A stretch of DNA of 11,855 nt, taken from assembly GCA_964522515.1 (NCBI GenBank), contig CAZFWC010000019.1:1-11855 (forward strand), in the 5' to 3' direction. This document shows, piece by piece, positions 6,153 through 11,855 of the stretch. Source of the stretch: CAYNCE01 sp964522515. Its GTDB lineage: Bacteria > Patescibacteriota > Patescibacteriia > UBA2196. A program made the position numbers and the translations under genes. Under the pieces are notes generated by a model. It was not told the origin of the DNA. It was given only the letters and a program-made list of their open reading frames with translations, and did not search any database. Every line of letters starts with the position of its first letter. The stretch's first letter is position 1.

Positions 6153-6611
6153 ATGAAAAAATATAACTTATTTATTTTACTTCCAAATTTAGATGACCAA
6201 GAAGTTGAAGAAGTTAAAAAAGAAATTGTTGAAATAATTAAAAAAGTTGGCGCAGAAATTGAAAAATCATCTAATATTGGAAAAAGAAAATTGTCGTATG
6301 CAATTAAAAAAGTGCGACACGGTTTTTATTTAAATTATATTATAAATTTAGAATTAGATAAGATTAATGATTTAAAAAAAGAATTAAAATTAAATCAAGG
6401 AATTTTAAGATTTGAATTATCATTGTACACAAAAATATTAAAACATAAAAAGACCCGTTTGCCATTAGACAACAACGGACAAGCTAAAACACAGAAAAAA
6501 AATGACACAGAAATAAAAAAAGGTGCGAAAGATGAAAAAAAAGAAAAAGTAAGTATGGAAGAATTAAATAAAAAATTAGATAATATTTTAAAAGATAATA
6601 ATAAAATTTAA
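6153..6611 (+). CDS. rpsF: 30S ribosomal protein bS6
   Basis: bS6 binds 16S rRNA in the central domain of the small subunit as a partner of bS18. The protein begins MKKYNLFILLPNLDDQEV, the typical first strand and helix. It continues with KKVGAEIEKSSNIGKRKLSYAIKKVRHGFYLNYI (31-64), which contains the family's 'GkR.LAY.I.k...G.Y' region, and ends the core near residue 95. At 152 residues it exceeds the usual ~95-100, because a lysine-rich tail (about 97-152) is added, as in many Patescibacteria and other bacteria. The ATG at 6153 starts the conserved domain; upstream start codons lie in repeat DNA. No Shine-Dalgarno site is seen. It is the first gene of the classic rpsF-ssb-rpsR operon. Confidence 0.96.
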   Translation: MKKYNLFILLPNLDDQEVEEVKKEIVEIIKKVGAEIEKSSNIGKRKLSYAIKKVRHGFYLNYIINLELDKINDLKKELKLNQGILRFELSLYTKILKHKKTRLPLDNNGQAKTQKKNDTEIKKGAKDEKKEKVSMEELNKKLDNILKDNNKI

Positions 6612-6616
6612 AATAA

Positions 6617-6707
6617 CTGTCTTTTGAGAGAGCGAGGAGCACCTGCTTTCTGTGAGCCTGCAGGCAGGCTTCGGCTCCTAACGACCCTAGAGGTCGCTCA
6701 GGACAGG
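6617..6707. repeat. REP-like palindromic element, copy 2 (between rpsF and ssb)
   Basis: The outer arms CTGTC (6617-6621) and GACAG (6702-6706) enclose a G+C-rich composite hairpin. Internal pairs include GCCTGCAGGC (self-complementary, near 6656) and CGACC/GGTCG (6682-6695). The right part, CTTCGGCTCCTAACGACC...GTCGCTCAGGA, aligns with the element before rpsF. It almost fills the rpsF-ssb gap and would be transcribed within the ribosomal operon. Confidence 0.75.
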
Positions 6708-6719
6708 GTGAGAAAAAAT

Positions 6720-7253
6720 ATGAATTTAAACAAAGTAATTTTAGTTGGTCGCGTTACTCGTGACCCAGAAATGCGAACAATTCCTTCTGGACAAAATGTT
6801 GCTAATTTTAGTTTAGCAACAAATCGTGTTTGGAATAAAGACGGACAAAAACAAACAGCCGTAGAATTTCATAATATAATTGCGTGGGCGAGATTAGCTG
6901 AAATTGTTAATCAATACGCTAAAAAAGGAGCTTTACTTATGGTTGAAGGTCGTTTGCAAACAAGAACTTGGCAAGGTCAAGATGGAACAAACAAAAACAG
7001 AACAGAAATTATTGCTGAAAATATTCAACTTGGTCCTCGCGCTGGTCAGTCAAGTGAAAGTGGAAATTATTCTTCCGCCTACGCTAAAGCTTCAGCAGAC
7101 AAGCCAGCTGTTGCAGAGACAATTCAAGACAAAGTCCCAACAATTAATTTAGATGAGGCTGGAAATCCAATTGAAGAATCAGATTCTAAAGAATCAAATT
7201 CTGTTTCTGAGAATGTTGATACGGATTCGCCAGAAACTGTAATGCCTTTCTAA
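6720..7253 (+). CDS. ssb: Single-stranded DNA-binding protein
   Basis: SSB coats single-stranded DNA in replication, repair and recombination and recruits partners through its acidic C-terminal tip. The 177-residue protein starts MNLNKVILVGRVTRDPEMR and has the complete OB fold (1-105) with FSLATNRVW, VEFHNIIAWARLAEI and KKGALLMVEGRLQTRTW, typical of bacterial SSB. A flexible acidic tail (106-177) ends in ETVMPF, a variant of the usual DDDIPF tip. Residues 119-128 of the tail come from a palindromic repeat (SAYAKASADK). The ATG at 6720 begins the conserved domain; the 96 bases of open frame upstream are repeat sequence. GGTGAG (6707-6712) is a possible weak ribosome-binding site. It sits between rpsF and rpsR as in most bacteria. 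Confidence 0.96.
   Translation: MNLNKVILVGRVTRDPEMRTIPSGQNVANFSLATNRVWNKDGQKQTAVEFHNIIAWARLAEIVNQYAKKGALLMVEGRLQTRTWQGQDGTNKNRTEIIAENIQLGPRAGQSSESGNYSSAYAKASADKPAVAETIQDKVPTINLDEAGNPIEESDSKESNSVSENVDTDSPETVMPF
7074..7103. repeat. Translated palindromic repeat in the SSB tail
   Basis: TCCGCC...GCAGAC around the self-complementary core AAGCTT forms a palindrome. In frame it reads SAYAKASADK (SSB residues 119-128). It lies in the disordered tail, where an insertion would be tolerated, and resembles the partial copy before rpsF. Confidence 0.7.
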
Positions 7254-7259
7254 AAAAAT

Positions 7260-7484
7260 ATGCAAGCAAATAATAAAACAGAACAAAAACATTGTTACTA
7301 TTGCGTTAACAAAGATCAAAGCGTGGATTTTAAAGATGTGCAAATTTTACAAAGATTTATGTCTCATTTTGCGAGAATTGTTCCGCGAAGACGCACTGGT
7401 TTATGCGCTAAACATCAGCGTGCTGTTTCGCGCACAATAAAACGCGCCAGAATAATGGGGCTAATGCCGTTTATAAAATCCTAA
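7260..7484 (+). CDS. rpsR: 30S ribosomal protein bS18
   Basis: bS18 binds beside bS6 on the central domain of 16S rRNA. The 74-residue product has the family's VDFKDVQILQRFMSHFARIVPRRRTGLCAKHQRAVSRTIKRARIMGLMPF core along nearly its whole length. It retains C12, C15 (CYYC), C49 and H52 (LCAKHQ), the zinc-binding set of the metal-containing type of bS18. It starts six bases after ssb ends, with no ribosome-binding site, so translation is probably coupled. Its stop codon (7482-7484) abuts or overlaps the left arm of the next inverted repeat. Confidence 0.96.
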   Translation: MQANNKTEQKHCYYCVNKDQSVDFKDVQILQRFMSHFARIVPRRRTGLCAKHQRAVSRTIKRARIMGLMPFIKS

Positions 7485-7628
7485 ATCCCAAAATCCAAAG
7501 CACAAAATCCAAAAAAATATTAAAATTAAAAATTTTAAATACTAAAAATTATCTTTTTTATTTTTTTAATGTTTAGTATTTGATATTTTTTTGAGCTTTG
7601 AAATTAGAACTTTGGATTTTGGATTTTT
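7483..7628. repeat. AT-rich inverted repeat, copy B
   Basis: The left arm, beginning AAATCCCAAAATCCAAAG (7483-7500), is complementary to the right arm CTTTGGATTTTGGATTT (about 7609-7625). The interior aligns closely with copy A at 2261-2390, including the AAAAAAATATTAAAATTAAA and TTTAGTATTTGATATTTTTTTG stretches. The repeat spans the whole rpsR-reductase gap and takes in the rpsR stop codon. Confidence 0.75.
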
Positions 7629-7653
7629 AAAGAACAAAGGCAAAAAATTCAAT

Positions 7654-8565
7654 ATGAAAATTTTTGATGTAATAATTATTGGCTCTGGGCCAGCTGGGAT
7701 GACAGCTGGTATTTATTGTGCGCGAAGAACACTAAAAACTTTAATAATTTCCAAAGATGTTGGTGGACAAATGTCAGAAACTTTAATTATTGAAAATTAT
7801 CCTGGCTTTAAAAAAATTGAGGGCGTTAATTTAAGCTTTCAAATTAAAGATCAAGTTGAAGCGTTAGGAGTTGAATTTGAACTAAGTCTAGCTAGTAAAA
7901 TAATTAAAAAAAATAATCTTTTTGAAATTACAACAGATGAAAATAAAATATTCCAAGCAAAATCAATAATCTTAGCTTTTGGTTTAGAAAAAAGAAAATT
8001 AGGAGTTAAAAAAGAAAAAAAATTTGACGGAAAAGGGTTGTCTTATTGTATTAATTGTGACGGACCTTTATTTAAAAATAAAACAGTGGCTGTTGTTGGT
8101 GGTGGAAACGCCGGAGCAGAAGCAGTTGAATTTTTAGCAAAAATTTGTACTAAAATTTACTGGCTTGAAATAAACAAAAAAATTATAGCTGACGAAATTA
8201 TACTAAATAAAATTAATAAATTTAAAAATGTTGAAATTTCGCTTAACACTGAAGTTAAAGAATTAATTGGCGACCAAAAAATAGAATCTATAAAAATTAA
8301 TCAAAAAAATAAAACAAAAAAAATAAGCGTTGAAGGTATTTTTGTTGAAATTGGAATTAAACCAAAAATTAATTGGTTAAATAATATTGTAGAATTAGAT
8401 GAACAAAAACAAATTAAAGTTAATGAGTTTTGCCACTCAAATACGCCAGGAATTTTTTCTGCTGGTGATATTACAAATACAAAATACAAACAAATTGTTG
8501 TTGCTCAAGGACAGGGAGCAATCGCTGCGTTAGAGGCGTATAATTATATTAATATTAATAAATAA
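7654..8565 (+). CDS. trxB: Thioredoxin reductase/AhpF-type FAD-dependent disulfide reductase
   Basis: This 303-residue flavoprotein passes electrons from a nicotinamide cofactor through FAD to a redox-active disulfide. Visible motifs are the FAD-binding IIIGSGPAG (8-15), the redox pair C132-I-N-C135 in SYCINCDGPLF, the nucleotide-binding VVGGGNAGAEAVEF (147-160) and the second FAD motif SAGDIT (269-274). The segment where NADPH-dependent thioredoxin reductases carry HRRxxxR here reads LEINKKIIAD (171-180), similar to LEFAPEMKAD of AhpF. Later YKQIVVAQGQGA and GIFVEIGIKP also look like AhpF, so NADH may be the donor. The N-terminal thioredoxin-like part of AhpF is missing, so it should work with a separate thioredoxin or peroxiredoxin partner. 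The start is placed at 7654 because the upstream in-frame codons are repeat-derived. Confidence 0.9.
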   Translation: MKIFDVIIIGSGPAGMTAGIYCARRTLKTLIISKDVGGQMSETLIIENYPGFKKIEGVNLSFQIKDQVEALGVEFELSLASKIIKKNNLFEITTDENKIFQAKSIILAFGLEKRKLGVKKEKKFDGKGLSYCINCDGPLFKNKTVAVVGGGNAGAEAVEFLAKICTKIYWLEINKKIIADEIILNKINKFKNVEISLNTEVKELIGDQKIESIKINQKNKTKKISVEGIFVEIGIKPKINWLNNIVELDEQKQIKVNEFCHSNTPGIFSAGDITNTKYKQIVVAQGQGAIAALEAYNYININK

Positions 8566-8592
8566 AATATAAGATATAAAATATAAGATATA
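8564..8592. repeat. Left inverted AT repeat flanking the four-helix-bundle gene
   Basis: Units of ATATAAGATATAAAATATAA occur just upstream of the gene. Their reverse complement is found just downstream (8990-9025), with a perfect 19-base match TATATCTTATATTTTATAT. Confidence 0.6.
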
Positions 8593-8607
8593 TTTATTTT
8601 TGTTTTT

Positions 8608-8979
8608 ATGCCATACATTCCGTTAGATCAAATAAAAGTTTATCAATTAAGTACTGAATATTCTGATTCTAGTTGGAATATTTATAAAGAATTTGACTGG
8701 CAAATCAAAAAAATAATTGGTGATCAATTTATCAGAAGTGTTGATTCTGTGAGCGCAAATATTGCTGAAGGCTACGGACGATATCATTATTTAGATAGAA
8801 TAAAATTTTATTATAATTCTAGGGGTTCACTCTTTGAATCAAAACATTGGATTGATAGTTTATTTAAAAGAAAATTTATTAATCAACAAAAATATTTTGA
8901 TTTAGCAAAAAAATATAAAGAAATACAAATAAATTTAAATGCCTTAATTAATTCTACTTATCAAAGTAAAAATAAGTAG
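8608..8979 (+). CDS. Four-helix-bundle protein (23S rRNA intervening-sequence family)
   Basis: This 123-residue protein carries the family signature QFIRSVDSVSANIAEGYGR (40-58), followed by the F-YY-S-RGSLFE region (67-77) typical of the S23/IVS four-helix-bundle proteins. The length is normal for the family (about 115-125). Members form homopentameric helical bundles. They were first seen encoded within intervening sequences of 23S rRNA genes and are related to the Avd protein of diversity-generating retroelements. The cellular role of free-standing copies is unknown. No rRNA or reverse transcriptase is seen nearby. The gene is bracketed by inverted AT repeats, which makes it look like a cassette placed between the reductase gene and lgt. 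It ends in TAG, unlike most neighbours. Confidence 0.88.
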   Translation: MPYIPLDQIKVYQLSTEYSDSSWNIYKEFDWQIKKIIGDQFIRSVDSVSANIAEGYGRYHYLDRIKFYYNSRGSLFESKHWIDSLFKRKFINQQKYFDLAKKYKEIQINLNALINSTYQSKNK

Positions 8980-8989
8980 TTTTTTTATC

Positions 8990-9025
8990 TATATTTTATA
9001 TCTTATATCTTATATTTTATATTTT
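8990..9025. repeat. Right inverted AT repeat flanking the four-helix-bundle gene
   Basis: ATATTTTATATCTTATATC units are the reverse complement of the block at 8564-8592. The repeat ends nine bases before the lgt start codon. Confidence 0.6.
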
Positions 9026-9033
9026 TAATTCAT

Positions 9034-9909
9034 ATGTTTTTAAATACTTACCAACCTAATTCTGTATTTCTTGAAATAAGTTTTGTAAAAATACATTGGT
9101 ACGGTTTTTTAATTACTCTAGCTGGTGTGCTAGGTTTTTTTATTTTTTACAAACTTGCGCGCAAATCAGGACTAGATAAAAAATTTATTTTTGATTTAAC
9201 ATTTTGGTTAATTATTTGGGGATTAATTGGCGCGCGACTTTATCATATTTTATCAGAAATAAATTATTATTTTCAAAATCCTTTGGAAATATTTTTTATT
9301 TGGAACGGTGGATTAGGAATTTTTGGCGTTGTTGTTGCTGGGCTGATTGTAATATTTTATAAAACCTGTCCTGAGCCCCGACAGGATTTTTTAGGATTGG
9401 GTCGGGACGAAGGATCCCGCGGAATGAAACCATTCTTGCTTGTGTTATCTTTATTAACTCCTGCTTTAGCTTTAGGTCAATCAATTGGTCGTTGGGGAAA
9501 TTATTTTAATCAAGAACTTTATGGTTTGCCTTCAAATTTATTTTTGGCAATTCCAATTGATTTAAAAAATAGATTAGCTGGTTTTGAAACTTTTAATTTT
9601 TTTCATCCAGTATTTTTATATGAAAGTTTATTTTGTTTTTTGATGGCAGTATTTTTAACAATAATATTAATTAAAATAAAAAATTTAAATTCAGGTTTTA
9701 TTTTTATACTTTATATTTTTCTTTATTCTCTTTGGCGTTTTTTTATTGAATTTTTACGAATTGATCCACAACCAATATTTTTAAATTTACGATTAGCTCA
9801 GTGGGTAAGTTTAATTTTTGTTATTTTTGCAATAATATTTTTCTTTGTTTTAAAAAAATGGTATAATAAAAAAGTAATCAGTAATCAGGGAATTGAAATA
9901 AAAGTTTAA
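9034..9909 (+). CDS. lgt: Prolipoprotein diacylglyceryl transferase
   Basis: Lgt moves a diacylglyceryl group from phospholipid to the lipobox cysteine of prelipoproteins in the cytoplasmic membrane. The 291-residue polytopic protein shows IHWYGFLI (20-27), LIGARLYH (64-71), WNGGLGIFG (90-98, the variant lacking the E. coli histidine, as in actinobacterial enzymes), the signature GQSIGRWGNYFNQELYG (148-164), HPVFLYES (191-198) and YSLWRFFIEFLRID (231-244). The catalytically important arginines R153 and R235 are therefore present. Residues 111-130, in a cytoplasmic loop, are encoded by an inserted REP-like element. This raises length slightly but leaves both flanking membrane segments intact. 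The solute-binding lipoprotein at 824-2233 is a plausible substrate. There is no clear ribosome-binding site. Confidence 0.93.
   Translation: MFLNTYQPNSVFLEISFVKIHWYGFLITLAGVLGFFIFYKLARKSGLDKKFIFDLTFWLIIWGLIGARLYHILSEINYYFQNPLEIFFIWNGGLGIFGVVVAGLIVIFYKTCPEPRQDFLGLGRDEGSRGMKPFLLVLSLLTPALALGQSIGRWGNYFNQELYGLPSNLFLAIPIDLKNRLAGFETFNFFHPVFLYESLFCFLMAVFLTIILIKIKNLNSGFIFILYIFLYSLWRFFIEFLRIDPQPIFLNLRLAQWVSLIFVIFAIIFFFVLKKWYNKKVISNQGIEIKV
9365..9422. repeat. REP-like palindromic element, copy 3, in frame inside lgt
   Basis: The element begins CCTGTCCTGAG and ends CGAAGGATCC, the reverse orientation of the two copies around rpsF. Its internal stem pairs CCCGAC (9377-9382) with GTCGGG (9401-9406). It is G+C-rich against the surrounding gene and encodes about 20 residues (CPEPRQDFLGLGRDEGSRG) without a stop or frameshift. 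Confidence 0.8.
9859..9867 (+). promoter_or_regulatory. Possible extended -10 promoter for the second pilin
   Basis: TGGTATAAT, an extended -10 (TGnTATAAT), lies inside the 3' end of lgt, about 60 bases before the pilin start. No good -35 is seen. It could let the pilin be expressed apart from lgt. Confidence 0.35.
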
Positions 9910-9927
9910 TTTTTATTTTTAAATCAA

Positions 9928-10169
9928 ATGCGAAAAAGATCCAACATCATTTTAATATTTTTTATTGTTTTTATATTTATTTTTATAAGTTTTGATTTTG
10001 TGTTGGCGCAACAAGTTGGTTCTGGACAGCAAGAAATAATTGATTCAAAAACACAAAAAGCAAATTTAGATAATCCATTAGGAACTTCAAATATTCCAAC
10101 TTTAATTGGTAAAATTATTAAAACATTTTTAGGAATTATTGGAACAATTTCTTTAGTAATGTTTATTTA
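9928..10169 (+). CDS. T4SS pilin-like protein, cut by the assembly gap
   Basis: About 80 residues are visible. A signal peptide (1-27, ending LAQ) is followed by a polar stretch and NPLGTSNIPTLIGKIIKTFLGIIGTISLVMFI. This is the beginning of the VirB2-like T4SS pilin domain, normally followed by YGGxxWxTSAG; the last partial codon TAn is compatible with that tyrosine. The protein should run about 40-60 residues more, with a second membrane segment lost in the Ns. It is a separate paralogue of the pilin at 235-819, with a longer polar region before the membrane domain. It follows lgt by 18 bases on the same strand and may be read with it. Confidence 0.75.
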
Positions 10170-10269
10170 NNNNNNNNNNNNNNNNNNNNNNNNNNNNNNN
10201 NNNNNNNNNNNNNNNNNNNNNNNNNNNNNNNNNNNNNNNNNNNNNNNNNNNNNNNNNNNNNNNNNNNNN
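10170..10269. other. Assembly gap (100 Ns)
   Basis: Exactly 100 Ns, the conventional placeholder for a scaffold join of unknown size. Frames crossing it are artefacts. The genes on both sides are truncated. Confidence 0.98.
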
Positions 10270-11221
10270 GCATTTTTGAATTAATATTGGAATCTGGTTT
10301 TTTGGACGACCAAATGTTTTTTACTTTTTCAATTCCAGACTTAATTCCATTTCCGACACCATGGGTTGTTTTTTTTAGAAGAGATTCGTTTTTGAATTTT
10401 TTCTTTATCTCTCCTTGTTTCTTTTCCGCATCTTCAGGAGTGATTTTCCCTTTTTTAATCTCATCATTAATTTCTTGAAGTTCTTTAGCTAATTTTTTAT
10501 CAAGAGCTTTCTTAATTGTTTTATCCAACTTCTCATTAGTCATTTGACTTTCTGGATATTTATTTGAAAGTGTTGATAATGAGCTACCAAAAATATGATA
10601 GTAGAATGTTGGGCTAATAAAACTAAGAGTCAATGGTATGAAAATTAAAAAAGTTACTGCTTTAAATAGTTTTTGCTTAAATTTTGGATCTGGCTCAATC
10701 CATTTGCCACTTGTTGCAAAAATAAAATAAAGAACAACCACAAGCAAAGGAACGACGGCAAGAATATTGTGCCAAATTTTAAAGAAGAAGCAATAAAGTC
10801 CGGCAAACAAAACCCAAGCAATGATATCTGAAAAAAATCTGGCTAGTTTTTTGGCATTTTCTGGACTAGCGTTTAATTCTTTTAATTTTTCGGAGTAGTC
10901 AGCTGGAATAGTCAAAAGAATTAGTGGTATGTAAAGTGCCACCGTCAACCAAAGTAGAAAAAGCCAAGGCACAATAGCGATAGTAAAAAACAGAATTATA
11001 AATAAAGGTGAAATTGTGCTAAGCCAGATTATTTTTGCTATCCAAGCTAATAAAATACCAACAAATGGGGATAGTAAAGAAACTGGTATTAACCATACTA
11101 AGCGCCTGCGCTGGGTTTTGATATTGCCACCAGCGACAATTTCAAGGTATGTATTTAGCCAGTTGATGGCTGAATTAAAAATTTTTGAAGGACTAACTTT
11201 TTTTGTCTTTTTAGTAGTCAT
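10270..11221 (-). CDS. Polytopic membrane protein with charged C-terminal region (3' end missing)
   Basis: At least 317 residues are visible; the C-terminus is lost in the gap. After a basic N-terminus (1-40) there are about five or six hydrophobic segments (roughly 41-65, 68-84, 86-105, 131-150, 152-170, 187-205). A long, highly charged, probably coiled-coil region (225-285) and a basic, glycine-containing tail follow (HGVGNGIKSGIEKVKNIW). I do not recognise the family. The start at 11221 is supported by a strong ribosome-binding site GAGGTGATC three bases upstream; an earlier in-frame ATG at 11281 would overlap the preceding gene. That site overlaps the stop codon of the upstream gene, so the two are translationally coupled. 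The membrane domain with a cytoplasmic coiled coil could anchor a complex, but no function can be assigned. Confidence 0.7.
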
Positions 11222-11224
11222 TTT

Positions 11225-11233
11225 GATCACCTC
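11225..11233 (-). promoter_or_regulatory. Strong ribosome-binding site overlapping the upstream stop codon
   Basis: On the minus strand the sequence is GAGGTGATC, three bases before the ATG at 11221. The upstream gene's TGA stop (11232-11234) shares bases with it, suggesting coupled translation. Confidence 0.75.
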
Positions 11234-11795
11234 ATAATAAAAAGTTTTTTTTGGCAATTTTATTACAAGCATCCATTTCACCTACAATAAAATCTAGAGT
11301 TTTTTTGATTTTTTTTGGTTTTATTTTTTTTAATTGTTTTGCAACAGGATCAGTGATCACAGAAATCTTTTCTTGAATTGTATCATCAATTAATGTTTCA
11401 ATACTTTGCCAGAAATCTTTATTGGTCATTAAACCATATTCTCTTAATCTTTTTCTGGATCTTGGGAAATTTTTGGCATACTTTCCTTCCTCTTCTTTAT
11501 CCAATTCCAAAATTTTACACAGAGCAGTGACAATCTTATTTTCTGTATGTTTTTTCCTTGCCAATTCCAATCGTTGTTTTAACTGGTCTGCGGCTTTTTC
11601 AGCGTCTGTTCCAGCAACATTTAATTGATCCATGTCATCAAGATGATCAATTAAATAATCAAGAATAGGTCTGGGAAGAGTTTTATTAGCGATTTTTTTT
11701 ATTTGATCCATTATTAGTGTATGGATACCTAAGGCCGTAATTGCCTTTCCAGTAGTTTCTGCAGCATTTTTTATTCCAGGTTTTATTTTAATCAT
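11232..11795 (-). CDS. Unrecognised helical, lysine-rich protein
   Basis: This 187-residue protein has no signal peptide and is predicted from its composition to be mostly alpha-helical. A mildly hydrophobic N-terminal helix (AAETTGKAITALGIHTLIM, 11-29) is followed by an acidic stretch (LDYLIDHLDDMDQL, 45-58), a basic helix (68-86), and a lysine-rich segment KQLKKIKPKKIKKTL (153-167). I do not recognise the family. The start at 11795 has a strong site AGAGGTGATG two bases upstream and is preferred to an in-frame TTG at 11810. The stop is ten bases before the membrane-protein start, so the two form an operon and may work together. It is the only gene here that ends in TGA. Confidence 0.65.
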   Translation of the reverse strand: MIKIKPGIKNAAETTGKAITALGIHTLIMDQIKKIANKTLPRPILDYLIDHLDDMDQLNVAGTDAEKAADQLKQRLELARKKHTENKIVTALCKILELDKEEEGKYAKNFPRSRKRLREYGLMTNKDFWQSIETLIDDTIQEKISVITDPVAKQLKKIKPKKIKKTLDFIVGEMDACNKIAKKNFLL

Positions 11796-11797
11796 TT

Positions 11798-11807
11798 CAT
11801 CACCTCT
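11798..11807 (-). promoter_or_regulatory. Strong ribosome-binding site of the helical protein gene
   Basis: On the minus strand AGAGGTGATG precedes the ATG at 11795. It nearly matches the site of the next gene and contrasts with the weak or missing sites left of the gap. The remaining 48 bases to the window end are AT-rich and show no gene or clear promoter. Confidence 0.7.
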
Positions 11808-11855
11808 CAATTTTTATGAATAAATTTAGTTATTTTTTTTAATTGAATTGTTAAA

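Noticed and set aside
6624..6719. N-terminal extension of SSB (MRERGAPAFCEP...)
   Set aside because: It is encoded entirely by the REP-like element; the conserved SSB start is the ATG at 6720.
7591..7653. Longer reductase reading with an N-terminal extension MSFEIRTLDFGF
   Set aside because: These codons lie in the right arm of the inverted repeat, and the FAD-binding fold begins directly after the ATG at 7654.
2402..8979. tRNA next to repeats, or the four-helix-bundle gene, as signs of an integrated element, intron or rRNA operon
   Set aside because: No integrase, att duplication of the tRNA end, reverse transcriptase or rRNA sequence is visible.
9090..9332. Lgt as inactive because the E. 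coli histidine motif in the GGL segment is missing
   Set aside because: Actinobacterial Lgt enzymes also have GGLGIWG-type segments, and the key arginines and the GR.GN...N.E signature are intact.
10163..10478. Open frames running through or beside the Ns
   Set aside because: The Ns produce artificial open frames. The frame at 10287-10478 is the opposite-strand shadow of the membrane-protein gene.

Overview
The window looks like part of a metagenome-assembled scaffold from a Candidate Phyla Radiation bacterium (Patescibacteria). The evidence is the strongly AT-rich coding sequence, very short or absent Shine-Dalgarno sites, compact genes, two T4SS-type pilin precursors, a lamin-tail/ComEA-type surface protein, and many short palindromic repeats of the kind scattered through such genomes. 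The genetic code is standard: stops are TAA, TAG and one TGA, with no in-frame TGA in the recognised genes.

Left part (1-2486). The 3' end of an unidentified plus-strand gene converges on a minus-strand pair made of an extracellular solute-binding lipoprotein (824-2233) and a cysteine-rich pilin-like protein (235-819), four bases apart. A nested palindromic repeat (94-212) separates the converging genes. Upstream of the pair lie an AT-rich inverted repeat (2261-2390) and tRNA-Leu(UAG) on the minus strand.

Middle (2487-5915). A good sigma70-type promoter drives a small hypothetical gene ending at a clear terminator. Next comes a 789-residue secreted protein with ComEA-type helix-hairpin-helix, two lamin-tail domains, a PKD-like domain, two OB-like modules and a C-terminal membrane anchor. 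Four 27-28 bp copies of one palindrome sit in frame inside this gene, each adding nine residues to a linker or loop. A zinc-ribbon-like small protein with its own promoter and terminator follows.

Right-central part (5916-10169). This holds the core rpsF-ssb-rpsR operon, an AhpF/TrxB-type flavoprotein reductase, a 23S-rRNA-intervening-sequence-type four-helix-bundle gene bracketed by inverted AT repeats, lgt, and the start of a second T4SS pilin. One palindromic repeat family occurs before rpsF, between rpsF and ssb, and in frame inside lgt. Another palindrome is translated inside the SSB tail. Lgt would lipidate proteins such as the solute-binding lipoprotein at the left.

Right end (10170-11855). 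Exactly 100 Ns mark a scaffold join. Beyond it are two minus-strand genes, an unrecognised helical protein and a polytopic membrane protein. Both have strong AGGTGAT ribosome-binding sites, unlike anything to the left of the gap, so their linkage and even their shared origin should be treated with caution.

The most notable theme is a set of several distinct palindromic repeat families colonising both intergenic DNA and reading frames without breaking the frame, reminiscent of the Rickettsia palindromic elements.
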